Below, one piece after another: positions 1 through 8,976 of a DNA stretch of 64,000 nt. The position numbers and the translations under genes are program-made. How positions within the stretch are numbered: the first letter of the stretch is position 1; every line of letters starts with the position of its first letter. This DNA is from an uncultured Acidobacteriaceae bacterium (GTDB lineage: Bacteria > Acidobacteriota > Terriglobia > Terriglobales > Acidobacteriaceae). Under the pieces are notes generated by a model, which was not told the DNA's origin, did no database searches, and saw only the letters and a program-made list of their open reading frames with translations. The stretch lies in the NCBI GenBank assembly GCA_903904755.1, contig CAIVDV010000051.1:1-64000 (forward strand), given 5' to 3'.

Positions 1-519
1 GATGCGGGCGCAGGCCAGCAGGGCGATAACGAGCTCGGGGGTCATGCCCATGTAGACAGCGACGCGGTCACCTTTTTTGACGCCGAGGCCCTTGAGAACG
101 TTGGCGAACTTCTGCACTTCCAGGTGGAGCTCGCCATAGGTGAGTTTGCGCACGTCGGGTTTGCCGTCAACGTGGGGTTCACCTTCCCAGATGATGGCGG
201 TTTTGTCGCGGCGCGCGCCCAGGGCGTGGCGGTCAACGCAGTTGTAGCTGAGGTTGAGCTTGCCGCCGACAAACCACCTGGCCCAGGGCAGGTTCCACTC
301 CAGCACCTTCGACCACGGCTCGAACCAGTCGAGATTGGTAGCTGCCTCAGCCCAGAAGGCTTCGGGATCTGCAATGGAGCGGTCGTACATAGCCTTGTAC
401 TGGGCAAAGGAGCCGACGTGGGCCTGGTCTGCGAACTCCTCAGACGGGTGGAAGACGCGTGTTTCGCGGAGGCTGGATTCGAGGTCGTTGTTGGAAAGCG
501 AGCTGATGGGCGTGGCCAT
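1..519 (-). CDS. acs: Acetyl-CoA synthetase, N-terminal part (runs off the left edge)
   Basis: This is the first 173 codons of an AMP-forming acetate-CoA ligase, which activates acetate to acetyl-CoA through acetyl-AMP. The N-terminal region shows the family's [16 protein letters not shown] and EAFWAEAA-type segment, then [17 protein letters not shown], then the start of the AMP-binding domain ([19 protein letters not shown]). The ATP-binding and catalytic core lies beyond the window. The ATG at 519 is preceded by AAAGGA with 6 nt spacing. No other gene shares its operon inside the window. Confidence 0.93.
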   Translation of the reverse strand, partial: MATPISSLSNNDLESSLRETRVFHPSEEFADQAHVGSFAQYKAMYDRSIADPEAFWAEAATNLDWFEPWSKVLEWNLPWARWFVGGKLNLSYNCVDRHALGARRDKTAIIWEGEPHVDGKPDVRKLTYGELHLEVQKFANVLKGLGVKKGDRVAVYMGMTPELVIALLACARI

Positions 520-734
520 GAAGGGTCCTTTTGGGAAGGGGCTGGAGTCGTGCCCGGGTCGCGAGAGCTGCGACAGGCGTGCGGAGAAAACGATAGCGGG
601 TAGAGCTAACGATGGGCAAGTGAGGGGAGAGGAAATTCAGGATTTTGCAGGAAAGACGCGGCTCGGCGAAGGCGCAGAGAGGGCCCGATTGGGCAGGAAG
701 AAGCAGAGCCGGGGGTGTTCTGGCGCTGTACCGG

Positions 735-1490
735 TCAGCGGCGGCGCGAGGAAACTTCCGCCGGCAGCGCGGCCGGGGTCAACTGCAACTGGTAGCCAAC
801 GTAGTCGATTTTGAGCACAGTGTCGCCAAAGAGGAAGTTGTGAGTATTGGCCTGGGCACGAGTGGCCATGGGGATGCCCTGCAGACTCTCATAGTCGCGG
901 GCGACGACGGTATTGGAAGTGAGGAAGCTTGAGGCCTGGGTTGGAGTGCCTTCAAGATGGACGATGGAGGCGTCCCGGGCATCAAACCAGGCCCGGCCGT
1001 CAAAGAGGTATGGGCTCTTGCGGCGGGCCTTGAGTGTCACAAGGTAACAGGCGCGGCCGTCGCGCAGGACAGTTTCACCGGGAACCTGCATCTCGTAGTT
1101 ATCGGAATTGATAAAGTAGCCGGCGCGGGCTGAAGCGAGGTTCATGTCGCGCTCTGAGGCGATGATTTTGTCAAAGATCAAATGACGGAGGACATCGGAT
1201 CCGGACTGCGAGATGGGGGTGTACTGCTTGCCGTTCTCCGGGGTATAGACGATGGCGACGGTCATTTCAGCGGCGGGTGCGGTATCAGCGTTGCGGAAGA
1301 TGCTGTAGTGCTCCTGCACGGTGTAGCCGGCCAGGGAGTGGAAGCGTGCGGCGACTGAGAGATCGATGCGGTGGATGAAATCGGCCTGGGCATCCACAGG
1401 CAAGCGCTGCGCAACGAGTGTCAAGGGGGCCAGGAAGGCACAGGCTATGGCGGCGAGTGCGAGGCTGAACTGGGGAAAGCGTGAACGCAA
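735..1490 (-). CDS. Exported LolA-like (outer-membrane lipoprotein-sorting-like) protein
   Basis: 251 residues with a clear N-terminal signal peptide (hydrophobic stretch at residues 8-27, likely cleavage near LVAQ). The rest is beta-rich and includes a VTLKARRKSPYLFDGRAWFD-like segment and a DARDASIVHLEGTP turn, which resemble outer-membrane lipoprotein carrier-like domains. It is therefore probably periplasmic; substrate unknown. The start is TTG, chosen because AGAGG sits 8 nt upstream and no ATG occurs before the signal sequence. It follows the phospholipase C gene by only 5 nt, so the two are probably cotranscribed. The family assignment is by overall pattern, not a diagnostic motif. Confidence 0.7.
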   Translation of the reverse strand: MRSRFPQFSLALAAIACAFLAPLTLVAQRLPVDAQADFIHRIDLSVAARFHSLAGYTVQEHYSIFRNADTAPAAEMTVAIVYTPENGKQYTPISQSGSDVLRHLIFDKIIASERDMNLASARAGYFINSDNYEMQVPGETVLRDGRACYLVTLKARRKSPYLFDGRAWFDARDASIVHLEGTPTQASSFLTSNTVVARDYESLQGIPMATRAQANTHNFLFGDTVLKIDYVGYQLQLTPAALPAEVSSRRR

Positions 1491-1495
1491 GGAAA

Positions 1496-2884
1496 TTACC
1501 TCTGAGGGGTTGGACTGACGACTGGAAGGGAAGTTGGCCGGGAATCCGCATTGGGGCCGCCAACTTCAACGGTTCCAGGCTTCCAGGCACGCAGGCTGCT
1601 GTGGTCGGCAAGGGTTTGCTGCCAGCGCGCGGGGTCTTTTACGGCGAAGGCCGGTGGAGTCGGTGTCAGGTAGAAAGCCAGGATATTGGCGTCGAGCTCG
1701 GGCGTCAGGTCTGCAAATTTCTCCCTGGCCAGGCGATCGAGCAGGGTGGCGTAGGCATCGTCGGTCAGGGAGTACTCGCCGGCAAGGGTTTCGCGTCCCG
1801 TATCAAAATCGCGGTTGTCGAGCTGAAAGCGGCGGGAGGACGACTGTTGGAGCAGCAACCCGTAGCTTTCAACGGAGTTGTTGACGCTCTGCATATACAG
1901 GTCTTCCGTGCCGGGGGTCGGCATTTTGAAGTCAAGCGCCTTGAACGGACCAACCTTGGGGACAATGCGCAGGAAGAAGGCCAGAATGCGGGCTCCTGCG
2001 CCGGGCTGCTGATACTTCGTTCCAAATTCGCGGCGGAACTGAGCGCGTTTGAGGTGGTAGAGGAAACGCCGCCGGGTCATGGTCGGATCTTCCTTGACGA
2101 TCTGATCTTTCTTGAGCAAAAGGGCGACGCGGGTCATCTCCGGAATCAGCCTGCTGACGGAGTAACGAAAGCTGCCTACCGAGAGGTCGAGATTGGGAAT
2201 CACGTCACTGAGGGGTATGCCGTACGTGGCCCGGAAGGCCCGCTCCAGAACCGGGGTGGAGACCTGGAAGCCGATGAAATCGTGATAGGCGTCCGAGGTG
2301 AAGCGCTGGCGGGCAACCTGGACGACGTCGAAGCCGAACTCGGTTTGAATATGGGCCTTGGGACTGTTCACGTAGGTGACTTCCGGGCCGAATTGAGCCT
2401 TTAGCTTGGGAAATCGCTCGGCGACGGCGCGATTGACGGCGGGGTGGCCGGCCACGTCGGAGGCGTAGTGGGCAAGCGCGCCAAGGGCAAAGGCGTATTC
2501 GTTCACGTCCCGCGACTGGGTAAGGAGGTTGGTGACGAAGTCTCCGCTGCGGACGTAATGAACCAGATCAGAGAAAAAGTGGCTGCCGAAGGGGTAATAG
2601 CCGATGTCCTGAATCAGCGAGCCGCCGTAGGCGTAGGCGTGGGCAAGGCGGAGTTCGTCGGGGGTCGTGGCTGGGTAGCGGGCAAGCAGCATGGGCTTGA
2701 TCTGGCCACGCCAAAGAAGATCGACAATCTGCTCGTGGGTCAGGACGGAGTAGCCGGGAGAGCTGGGGCAGGAGACGATCAGAACCAGGGCTGTGAAACA
2801 CGCGAGGAATCGCCGCCGGAAGTTGGGACGGCGACCATGCAGCGGCAGCGCAATCAGTGCGGAAGTGGATGGACCCAAGGGCAT
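1496..2884 (-). CDS. Exported zinc-dependent phospholipase C family protein
   Basis: 462 residues. A hydrophobic export segment (about residues 25-43) is followed by YSVLTHEQIVDLLW, resembling the N-terminal zinc-ligand region of zinc-dependent phospholipase C. Other His-rich metal-ligand motifs are HFFSDLVHY and AHYASDVAGHPAVN (the H-x3-D-x3-H pattern). The C-terminal half (about residue 230 on) is not recognisable and is a family-specific extension. The ATG at 2884 is preferred over an upstream in-frame start because AGGAG lies 9 nt before it and the signal-like segment follows. Expected to hydrolyse phospholipid head groups outside the cytoplasm, but the substrate is not known. First gene of a pair with the LolA-like protein. 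Confidence 0.75.
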   Translation of the reverse strand: MPLGPSTSALIALPLHGRRPNFRRRFLACFTALVLIVSCPSSPGYSVLTHEQIVDLLWRGQIKPMLLARYPATTPDELRLAHAYAYGGSLIQDIGYYPFGSHFFSDLVHYVRSGDFVTNLLTQSRDVNEYAFALGALAHYASDVAGHPAVNRAVAERFPKLKAQFGPEVTYVNSPKAHIQTEFGFDVVQVARQRFTSDAYHDFIGFQVSTPVLERAFRATYGIPLSDVIPNLDLSVGSFRYSVSRLIPEMTRVALLLKKDQIVKEDPTMTRRRFLYHLKRAQFRREFGTKYQQPGAGARILAFFLRIVPKVGPFKALDFKMPTPGTEDLYMQSVNNSVESYGLLLQQSSSRRFQLDNRDFDTGRETLAGEYSLTDDAYATLLDRLAREKFADLTPELDANILAFYLTPTPPAFAVKDPARWQQTLADHSSLRAWKPGTVEVGGPNADSRPTSLPVVSPTPQR

Positions 2885-3035
2885 TTTCGACGCTCCTACC
2901 TGTGAGTGTAGAGGGCTGGAGCCTGTTTGGTATGTGCTGGATTGACCGCATGCGCAGATAGCCGGGACTGGCCGCTGGTAGGCTAGAGAGTGATTTGTGT
3001 GCTGCCGCAATGGCGATTTGCGCGCAGCAAAAGGG

Positions 3036-3980
3036 ATGGATGTGACAGAAAGCCTGGGGAAAGAACAGTATGTGGTAACCGTGCTGGGGCGGACTGCTCC
3101 AGAGACCGTGGTGGTAGCAGCGACGGCGCTGGTAGCCGAACACGGACTTACGGTGACAGCGCGGCGGCAACTGAGCGATGGCAGCGCAGGCTACGGCGCA
3201 GTGGAACTGGCGGCCGAGGGCCTGCTGCGCAATCAGCCACAGCTGCGTTTGCGGCTGCGCGAACTGGTGGACCAGGTGGGCGTGGACGTGGCCGTGCAGC
3301 GGGAGACGGCTGCGCGGCGCAATCGGCGGCTGTTTTTCTTCGATATGGACTCTACCCTGATCCAGGGCGAGGTGATTGACGAGCTGGCTAAGATGGCCGG
3401 CGTCGGCGACCAGGTGGTGGCCATTACCGCCTCGGCAATGCGCGGTGAGATTCAGTTCCAGGAGAGCTTCCGGCGGCGGGTGGGGCTGCTGAAGGGACTG
3501 CCCGAGGCGCGGGTGTATGAGCTGCTGGACCGGATTCCCCTGATGGAAGGGGCGGAGAGGCTGTTCCAGGCGCTGGCCGGACTGGGTGTGAAAACCGCTG
3601 TGCTGTCGGGCGGATTTACGTTTTTCGGCGAGAGCCTGCGTGGCCGGCTGGGCGTGGACCATGTCTTCGCCAACGTGCTGGAGTTCCGCGATGGCCTGGT
3701 GACGGGCGAGGTGAACTCACCGATTGTGGACGGAGCGCGCAAGGCCAAACTGCTGCGTGAGATTGCCCAGCACGAGGGCGTGGCGCTGGACCAGGTGGTG
3801 GCCGTGGGCGATGGCGCCAACGACCTGCCCATGCTGGCACTCGCCGGGCTGGGCGTGGCCTTCCACGCAAAGCCGCTGGTGCGCGCGACCGCGCCGGTGA
3901 GCCTGAATCACCTGGGGCTGGATGGGTTGCTGTATCTGCTGGGGATGACGGATGGGGATGTGCGGGGACTCGTGCGCTAG
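3036..3980 (+). CDS. serB: Phosphoserine phosphatase
   Basis: 314 residues; catalyses the last step of L-serine synthesis, dephosphorylating O-phosphoserine. An ACT-like N-terminal domain (about residues 8-90) precedes the HAD core: motif I FDMDSTLIQGEVIDELA with the nucleophilic Asp, motif II VLSGGFTFF, and motif IV VGDGANDLPMLA. The ATG at 3036 was chosen as the closest start before the ACT-like domain; a GTG at 2997 in the same frame is an alternative, and neither has a strong ribosome-binding site. It is divergent from the phospholipase gene. Its TAG overlaps the TAG of brnA on the other strand within a shared CTAG. Confidence 0.93.
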   Translation: MDVTESLGKEQYVVTVLGRTAPETVVVAATALVAEHGLTVTARRQLSDGSAGYGAVELAAEGLLRNQPQLRLRLRELVDQVGVDVAVQRETAARRNRRLFFFDMDSTLIQGEVIDELAKMAGVGDQVVAITASAMRGEIQFQESFRRRVGLLKGLPEARVYELLDRIPLMEGAERLFQALAGLGVKTAVLSGGFTFFGESLRGRLGVDHVFANVLEFRDGLVTGEVNSPIVDGARKAKLLREIAQHEGVALDQVVAVGDGANDLPMLALAGLGVAFHAKPLVRATAPVSLNHLGLDGLLYLLGMTDGDVRGLVR

Positions 3981-4300
3981 CGCGATTTGGGCGCCGGCTG
4001 CTGGGAGAGCATGTATTCGCGCAGGACGGCGTTGATGCGGCTCTGGTAGCGTTTGCCGGTGCCTTTGAAGAAGGCAAGCAAATCGGCATCGAGGCGGAGG
4101 GTGACCTGCTGTTTGTTTTCTGCGGGGACGAGGTCGGAGACGCGACGCCAGCCGGATTTCTCGTCCAGCTCGGGGATGTCGCTGAGGTCGATTTCTTCGT
4201 CTCTGAGGTCGCGAAGAGCCTGCAACTGCTCTTCGGTCATGGTTGGCGGGTTGTTGGGATCAAGCCGAAACCTGACCGTTCCAGTATTTGAAGTACTCAT
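3977..4300 (-). CDS. brnA: BrnA-family antitoxin
   Basis: 107 residues. The C-terminal half carries a ribbon-helix-helix-type segment, KQQVTLRLDADLLAFFKGTGKRYQSRINAVLREYM, preceded by an acidic region (DEEIDLSDIPELDEKSGW) typical of BrnA proteins. The family neutralises BrnT and binds DNA to autorepress the operon. The ATG at 4300 lies inside the end of brnT (41 nt overlap), the usual brnT-brnA arrangement with the toxin first. A longer in-frame reading upstream only overlaps brnT and is not supported. Confidence 0.88.
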   Translation of the reverse strand: MSTSNTGTVRFRLDPNNPPTMTEEQLQALRDLRDEEIDLSDIPELDEKSGWRRVSDLVPAENKQQVTLRLDADLLAFFKGTGKRYQSRINAVLREYMLSQQPAPKSR

Positions 4301-4541
4301 GGCGCGTGGCCCTCCTTGCTGAAATGATGCGGGCTGTAGTTCCCCGCATGGTATCGACGACCACCAGAATGAACTCCTGGATGCGACCGACTGCAATTTC
4401 GCGCAGTTCACCGTCGTAGTCGCGGTCATCCTTCTCGTCGAGCCGGTTGGGACCGAGTAAGACTCCAGTGGCAAATTCAAAGGTAACGCGATGCTTGCGC
4501 AGGTTGGCTTCGGCTTTCAGGGGGTCCCACTCGAAGTCCAC
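4260..4541 (-). CDS. brnT: BrnT-family ribonuclease toxin
   Basis: 93 residues, the usual size for this DUF497 family of RelE-like ribonuclease toxins. The family signature FEWDPLKAEANLRKHRVTFE is at the N-terminus, with R-x-I-SARRAT-x-x-E at the C-terminus. I place the start at the GTG at 4541 because it gives the normal BrnT N-terminus and has a GGGGTG purine tract upstream; a TTG at 4559 would add six residues. First gene of the brnTA operon; an inverted repeat lies about 30 bp upstream. Confidence 0.88.
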   Translation of the reverse strand: MDFEWDPLKAEANLRKHRVTFEFATGVLLGPNRLDEKDDRDYDGELREIAVGRIQEFILVVVDTMRGTTARIISARRATRHEYFKYWNGQVSA

Positions 4542-4571
4542 AGGTTGATTGCACCCCAAACGTAGCTTCTT

Positions 4572-4583
4572 TTGTAACTACAA
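4572..4583 (-). promoter_or_regulatory. Candidate operator of brnTA
   Basis: TTGTAGTTACAA (read on the minus strand) has five-base inverted arms and sits 13-31 bp upstream of the two possible brnT starts. BrnA antitoxins are known to bind palindromes in their own promoter, so this is the best operator candidate. No -35/-10 pair was convincing. Confidence 0.35.
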
Positions 4584-4640
4584 ATGTACTTCTTTTTAGC
4601 AGGACCGAGCCGTGTCCGATTGAGGCGGTGGGTTCCGGTG

Positions 4641-4679
4641 GTGGTTCCCATGTCCCAAAAGCGGGACATGGGGCACCCA
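4641..4679 (-). repeat. Dispersed palindromic repeat, family A (copy 1)
   Basis: Read on the minus strand, conserved edges GGTGCCCCAT and ATGGGAACC enclose a GTCCC/GGGAC stem with a short loop. The same edges with different stems occur elsewhere in the window (6247, 59108, 61914). It fills most of the gap between brnT and the transporter gene. Confidence 0.6.
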
Positions 4680-4708
4680 TGTTCAGTCCTGCGGGCCGCT
4701 CCCCTGCC

Positions 4709-6103
4709 CTACGCCTCGTCCCATATCCGCCGGTCTTTGGTCTCCGGCAGGAAGAAGAGCCCAATGAAGAACGTCATGGTGGCGACGGAGATGGGCCAGA
4801 TGAGACCCATGAATTTTGCATTGGGATCGCCGGGGTGGGCCGCGAGCCACCAGGTGGCAATCCACGTCGCCATCAGCGGGGTCAGGCCGCCGAACTCCCC
4901 ATTGCCCAGGTGGTAGGGAATGGACATCGAGGTGTAGCGGATGCGGGCCGGGAAGAGCTCCACGAGCAGCGCCGCAATCGGCGCGTAAACCAGGGTCACG
5001 TAAAGCACCTGAAGGAAGATGAGTCCGATCATCACCGGCTGGTTGACGGTGACGACCGTGCCAACCTTGGTCACGGCGCCGGCCATCGCGTGGTAGATGG
5101 GCCAGTAGGTCAGGGCTGCCAGGGCGCAGCCGGTCAGCAGCAGTGGCTTGCGGCCGATTTTGTCCGAAAGCCAGCCAAAGAGGATGAAGAAGGGCGTGGC
5201 GCAGGCGAGGGCGATGGCAATCATGGTGTAGGCGTCTTTGTAGTTGACGCCCAGGGTTTTGGTGAGGAAGACGAGGACGTAGAACTGTCCGGTATACCAG
5301 ACGACGGCCTGGCCGGCGGTGGCGCCGAAGAGGGCGATGGCAATCAGTCCCCAGTTGCGCTTGCTGATGGCGGTGATGGGGGACTTGGAGGTCTTGCCAT
5401 CCTTTTTGAGCTTGGCAAAGAGCGGCGACTCCTTCAGGCGGATGCGAATCCAGAGTGAGAAGATGACGAGTACGAGGGAGAGCAGGAAGGGGATGCGCCA
5501 TCCCCAGGCCTGGAACTCGGCGTCCCCGAGCTGCACGCGCACGACGAGCACGATGATCAGAGCGGCAAAAAGACCGAGTGTTGCGGTGGTCTGGATGAAG
5601 CTGGTGTAGAGGCCGCGCTGGTGCTCCGGGGCGTGCTCCGCGACAAATGTGGCCGAGCCGCCGTATTCCCCACCCAGCGCGAGGCCCTGCAGGCAGCGCA
5701 GGGCAACCAGGATTGCCGGGGCCAGCAGGCCAACCTTCTGATAGGTGGGCAGCAGGCCAATTCCGAAGGTGGAGAGGCCCATGATGCTCAGGGTCGCGAT
5801 AAAGGTGTATTTGCGGCCGATGAGGTCGCCGATGTGGCCGAAGAAGGCCGCACCAAACGGGCGAACCGCAAAACCTGCCCAGAGTGCACCGAGTGAGAAT
5901 AGGAAGCCGGTAGCGAGCGAGCCGGGAAAGAACTGGCTGGAGAGGACAACGGTAAGGATTGCATAGAGATAGAAGTCGTACCACTCGATGAGGGTGCCGG
6001 CCGAGGAGGCAAGGATGACATGGGAGAGCGAGGACGCGTCCTGAAGAGCGACGGTACGGGCTGCGTGGCCGGCTGCAGTGCCGCCATTGGGATTGGATGC
6101 CAT
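4709..6103 (-). CDS. MFS transporter, metabolite:H+ symporter (MHS) type
   Basis: 464 residues with about twelve membrane segments. MHS-subfamily hallmarks are GTLIEWYDFYLYA in helix 1, RPFGAAFFGHIGDLIGRKY in the loop 2-3 region, RCLQGLALGGEYGGS in helix 4, and GWLSDKIGRKPLL in the middle loop. Members import organic acids such as shikimate, alpha-ketoglutarate, citrate or proline with protons; the substrate here cannot be read from the sequence. The ATG at 6103 has GAGG 8 nt upstream. It is monocistronic, flanked by family A repeats on both sides. Confidence 0.9.
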   Translation of the reverse strand: MASNPNGGTAAGHAARTVALQDASSLSHVILASSAGTLIEWYDFYLYAILTVVLSSQFFPGSLATGFLFSLGALWAGFAVRPFGAAFFGHIGDLIGRKYTFIATLSIMGLSTFGIGLLPTYQKVGLLAPAILVALRCLQGLALGGEYGGSATFVAEHAPEHQRGLYTSFIQTTATLGLFAALIIVLVVRVQLGDAEFQAWGWRIPFLLSLVLVIFSLWIRIRLKESPLFAKLKKDGKTSKSPITAISKRNWGLIAIALFGATAGQAVVWYTGQFYVLVFLTKTLGVNYKDAYTMIAIALACATPFFILFGWLSDKIGRKPLLLTGCALAALTYWPIYHAMAGAVTKVGTVVTVNQPVMIGLIFLQVLYVTLVYAPIAALLVELFPARIRYTSMSIPYHLGNGEFGGLTPLMATWIATWWLAAHPGDPNAKFMGLIWPISVATMTFFIGLFFLPETKDRRIWDEA

Positions 6104-6246
6104 GGAAAGACCTCAAGTGGCAGACGGATGGGACTCGCGGGAGACAGAGCGAGGTTCCGGCTGGGAAAGTTGGATTGGAAACCAGCCTTCAAGGCAGATG
6201 GCGGGGGATGTCAAGTTAATTTTTTTGAGAGGTTTGGGGCTTTGGC

Positions 6247-6290
6247 TTCCCACATCTCCCGGCAGCAAGAGCGAGGAGATGTGGGGGCCC
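6247..6290 (-). repeat. Dispersed palindromic repeat, family A (copy 2)
   Basis: CCCACATCTC and GAGATGTGGG form a 10-bp stem around a roughly 20-nt interior, between the transporter start and the galE stop. The outer edge GGGCCCCCAC...GTGGGAAGCC on the minus strand matches the family A edges. It could also act as a terminator for galE, but there is no clean U-run. Confidence 0.5.
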
Positions 6291-6313
6291 GGGAAGGTTG
6301 ATTTGATGCGGAT

Positions 6314-7339
6314 CTAGCTGGCGTGGCGCTGCTGGTGCCAGACCCAAGCTGTCCGGATAATGTCATCAATCTGGGTGTACTGGGGCTTCCAGCCGAGTTC
6401 GGCGATGGCCTTTTCGCTCGCTGCAATCAGCACCGCCGGGTCGCCATCGCGGCGGGGGCACTCTTCCACCGGAATGGAGTGGCCAGTGACGCGGCGGACC
6501 GAGTCAATCACCTGTCGCACGGTAAATCCAGAGCCGTTGCCGAGGTTGTAGATCAGGCGGTGCTCGGCGGCGCGGGGCGATTCCAGCGCTTCCAGGGCGA
6601 GCAGGTGGGCATCGGCAAGGTCAGAGACGTGGATGTAGTCGCGGATGCAGGTGCCGTCGGGGGTCGGGTAGTCGTCACCGAAGATTTTGATGGACTTGCG
6701 GCGGCCCAGGGCGACATCGAGGATGAGAGGGATCAGGTGCGATTCGGGCTCGTGGGCTTCTCCGCGGACAATGACGCCGGAGCCTTTGCCACCGACTTCC
6801 GGAGCGCCGGCAACGTTGAAGTAGCGCAGGGATGCCGAGCGCAGGCCGTGGACGCGGTGGAACCAGGGCAGGATGTACTCGGTGAGGAGCTTGGACTCGC
6901 CATAGGCGTTGGTCGGGGCGAGTTTTGCCGTTTCGGGGATGGGCGCGACCTCCGGCTCGCCGTAAACGGCGGCAGTGGAGGAGAAAACCAGGCGCTTCGG
7001 CCCGCAGGCGTGCATCGCTTCAAGCAGGGCAAGCGTGGAGGCGGTATTGTTGCGGAAGTAGATCTCCGGCTTCTGCATCGATTCGCCGGCTTCAATCAGC
7101 GCGGCGAAGTGCAGAACGCCGTCGAAGGAAGCGTTTTCATTTGTCGCCGCACGAAAAAGCCCCTCTATCGTTGCCCGATCCGCCACGTCCGCCTCTACAA
7201 AAGTGACTCCTGCCGGGACCATCGCACGCTGCGCATGACACAGATTGTCCACCACCACGACCTGGTGACCACGTTCGAGGAGAAGTCCTGCAACGGTACC
7301 ACCGATGTACCCTGCGCCGCCGGTAACCATGATCTTCAT
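6314..7339 (-). CDS. galE: UDP-glucose 4-epimerase
   Basis: 341 residues, the normal length. Short-chain dehydrogenase-type epimerase: NAD-binding GGAGYIGGTVAGLL at the N-terminus, catalytic Ser in FSSTAAVYGEPE, YGESK (Tyr/Lys pair), and sugar-binding NVAGA and YNLGNGSGFTVRQVI. Interconverts UDP-glucose and UDP-galactose for surface polysaccharide or galactose use. The start ATG at 7339 has AGAGG 11 nt upstream. No neighbouring sugar gene is in its operon. Confidence 0.95.
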   Translation of the reverse strand: MKIMVTGGAGYIGGTVAGLLLERGHQVVVVDNLCHAQRAMVPAGVTFVEADVADRATIEGLFRAATNENASFDGVLHFAALIEAGESMQKPEIYFRNNTASTLALLEAMHACGPKRLVFSSTAAVYGEPEVAPIPETAKLAPTNAYGESKLLTEYILPWFHRVHGLRSASLRYFNVAGAPEVGGKGSGVIVRGEAHEPESHLIPLILDVALGRRKSIKIFGDDYPTPDGTCIRDYIHVSDLADAHLLALEALESPRAAEHRLIYNLGNGSGFTVRQVIDSVRRVTGHSIPVEECPRRDGDPAVLIAASEKAIAELGWKPQYTQIDDIIRTAWVWHQQRHAS

Positions 7340-7812
7340 AAAAAATTTGACCTCTTTTGAGCGATTTGGTTTAACTTTAGTCTATCAAGCAGGCAGAACA
7401 GTACAGAAGTTGTCGGTTTTCCATTCGATTGCAGCGTACTGTTTACAGACCGCTACTCACGCGGCATGCCTCAGCAGGATTGACGGGCAAAAACCGCACG
7501 GGTGGCATTGTTTAGCTTCAATTGCCTGGCGGAGGGTGCCCCGCACTCGGAGTGTCGGTTCCCTGATTGCCTTGAACTGTAGGATGGCCGTTCCGTTCAA
7601 GGAAACGATATGGAACGAGATCATGCTGCTGCCGCTGCTCTCCACGACGTATCGGAAGCTAAAATCAGCAGCAAGGTTGCGTTTGTTTTAAGATATGACG
7701 CTCTGGCGGCTTTTGCGCGCGCCAGATCGCAATTTGCAGCACGGATGGTTTGAAAACCCGGCGGCAGCCGGAACAATCGGGGCCGAGAGCCCCGTGTACG
7801 AGGACTCAGGTT
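7340..7812. other. Intergenic region between divergent galE and the TonB-like gene
   Basis: No supported gene. It holds the start region of galE, the perfect palindrome CTGTTTACAG at 7439, and the ribosome-binding site of the TonB-like gene. A TGGCGG...GCGC sequence near 7703 has the -24/-12 spacing of a sigma-54 promoter but lacks the TTGC element, so I do not call it. Confidence 0.5.
7439..7448. promoter_or_regulatory. CTGTTTACAG palindrome (candidate activator site)
   Basis: The ten-base sequence has CTGT/ACAG arms like the motif repeated upstream of the sigma-54 pilin promoters (20857, 20889, 22219, 22251) and upstream of the activator gene (11869). It lies 365 bp before the TonB-like gene, which is far for direct control. 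Confidence 0.35.
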
Positions 7813-8880
7813 ATGTCATCTTCCCCCAACACTGGCCGTGCCCGCTTTGGATTGCTGCCAGAGCCGGAGCGCAATCCGGCGTCAATTTTGACGAGCGCAA
7901 TCATTAATTGTGGATTAATTGCCCTTTTCATCTTCCTTGGCACGCTGGCTCACCATGAGCTCGAAGTGAAAAAGATGGAGAGCATGGATATCGTCTTTCC
8001 CGTGAGCGAACCGCCCGAGATCAAGGTGAAGGTCAAAATTCCGCCCGCTCCCAAGGTGGATATTCCCCAACCTCCCAAGCCCGAAGTCCTCAAGGTGAAT
8101 CTGCCCAAAATTGTTGTACAAAAGCAGGAAGTCAAGCCTGAGATTAAAGAAATTCCGCAGATCAAGGTGCAGGACAATCCGCTGAAGCTTGCTGCCAAGG
8201 CACCAGTGGTTACCCTGGCTCCCCAGCCCAAGGCGGCCTTGGCCGCGGCAGCCGCTCCGGCACTCACACCGCAGCAGAAGGTCTCCACCGCTCCGGTTCA
8301 TTTTGGCGACCTCAACGGCGTAACCCCCAACCCCAACGCGACCCGCCCGGCAACGGTGGCTGCAATCGGCAACCCCTATGGCGGCAACAGCGGCCCGGCC
8401 AAGGCCCCGCAGGGCATCGTGGGCTCCACGGGCTTTGGCAATGGAACCAAGGCCGGCTCCAGCGCCGGTGTCGTGGGCAAGGTAGCCTCAGCCGGAATCC
8501 CCGGTGGCGTTGGAACGGCGCCAACTGGCGTCACAGGCAAGGTAGCCTCCGCCGGAATGCCCGTCATGGAACAGGCCGCCGCCCCTGCAATGGCCGTGAA
8601 GCCGGAAAACACAACCACCCCGCCAGTTCTGGTCAGCTATGCCAAGGCCGAATACACCAGCGAAGCGCTGCAACTGAAAATCCAGGGCGAAGTGGTCTTG
8701 CGCGTCACCGTCACCACTGCCGGTACCATGACTGTACAAGGTGTTTTGCACGGATTGGGTCATGGGCTGGATGAAGCCGCTGTCCGCTCCGCACCAACCT
8801 ACCGCTTCAAGCCGGCAACCAGAAACGGTCAGCCGGTCGAATACACCACAAACATTATTGTGAAGTTCCAGACGGCCTAG
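7813..8880 (+). CDS. TonB-like energy-transduction protein
   Basis: 355 residues with TonB architecture: a short cytoplasmic N-terminus, one membrane helix (about residues 25-45), a Pro/Lys-rich spacer (VKVKIPPAPKVDIPQPPKPEV), a Gly/Ala-rich section with two VGKVASAG/TGKVASAG repeats, and a C-terminal TonB-fold domain (about 270-355: LQLKIQGEVVLRVTVTTAGT ... YRFKPATRNGQPV). Such proteins couple the proton-motive force to outer-membrane receptors; no ExbB/ExbD or receptor gene is nearby. The ATG at 7813 has GAGGA 8 nt upstream; an upstream in-frame ATG at 7750 lacks one. The next genes also encode envelope proteins. Confidence 0.82.
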   Translation: MSSSPNTGRARFGLLPEPERNPASILTSAIINCGLIALFIFLGTLAHHELEVKKMESMDIVFPVSEPPEIKVKVKIPPAPKVDIPQPPKPEVLKVNLPKIVVQKQEVKPEIKEIPQIKVQDNPLKLAAKAPVVTLAPQPKAALAAAAAPALTPQQKVSTAPVHFGDLNGVTPNPNATRPATVAAIGNPYGGNSGPAKAPQGIVGSTGFGNGTKAGSSAGVVGKVASAGIPGGVGTAPTGVTGKVASAGMPVMEQAAAPAMAVKPENTTTPPVLVSYAKAEYTSEALQLKIQGEVVLRVTVTTAGTMTVQGVLHGLGHGLDEAAVRSAPTYRFKPATRNGQPVEYTTNIIVKFQTA

Positions 8881-8976
8881 CCAACTCGGCAAAAGCAAGG
8901 ATTTTTTACCCGCACCGACAGCCCCGCAGAGGGATAACGGTACGAACCGAAAACGCACTCAACCTAGGAGCCTGAT

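Noticed and set aside
7703-7720. TGGCGGCTTTTGCGC as a sigma-54 promoter for the 7.8 kb TonB-like gene
   Set aside because: GG-N10-GC spacing is right, but the TTGC element is missing, so chance is likely in GC-rich DNA.
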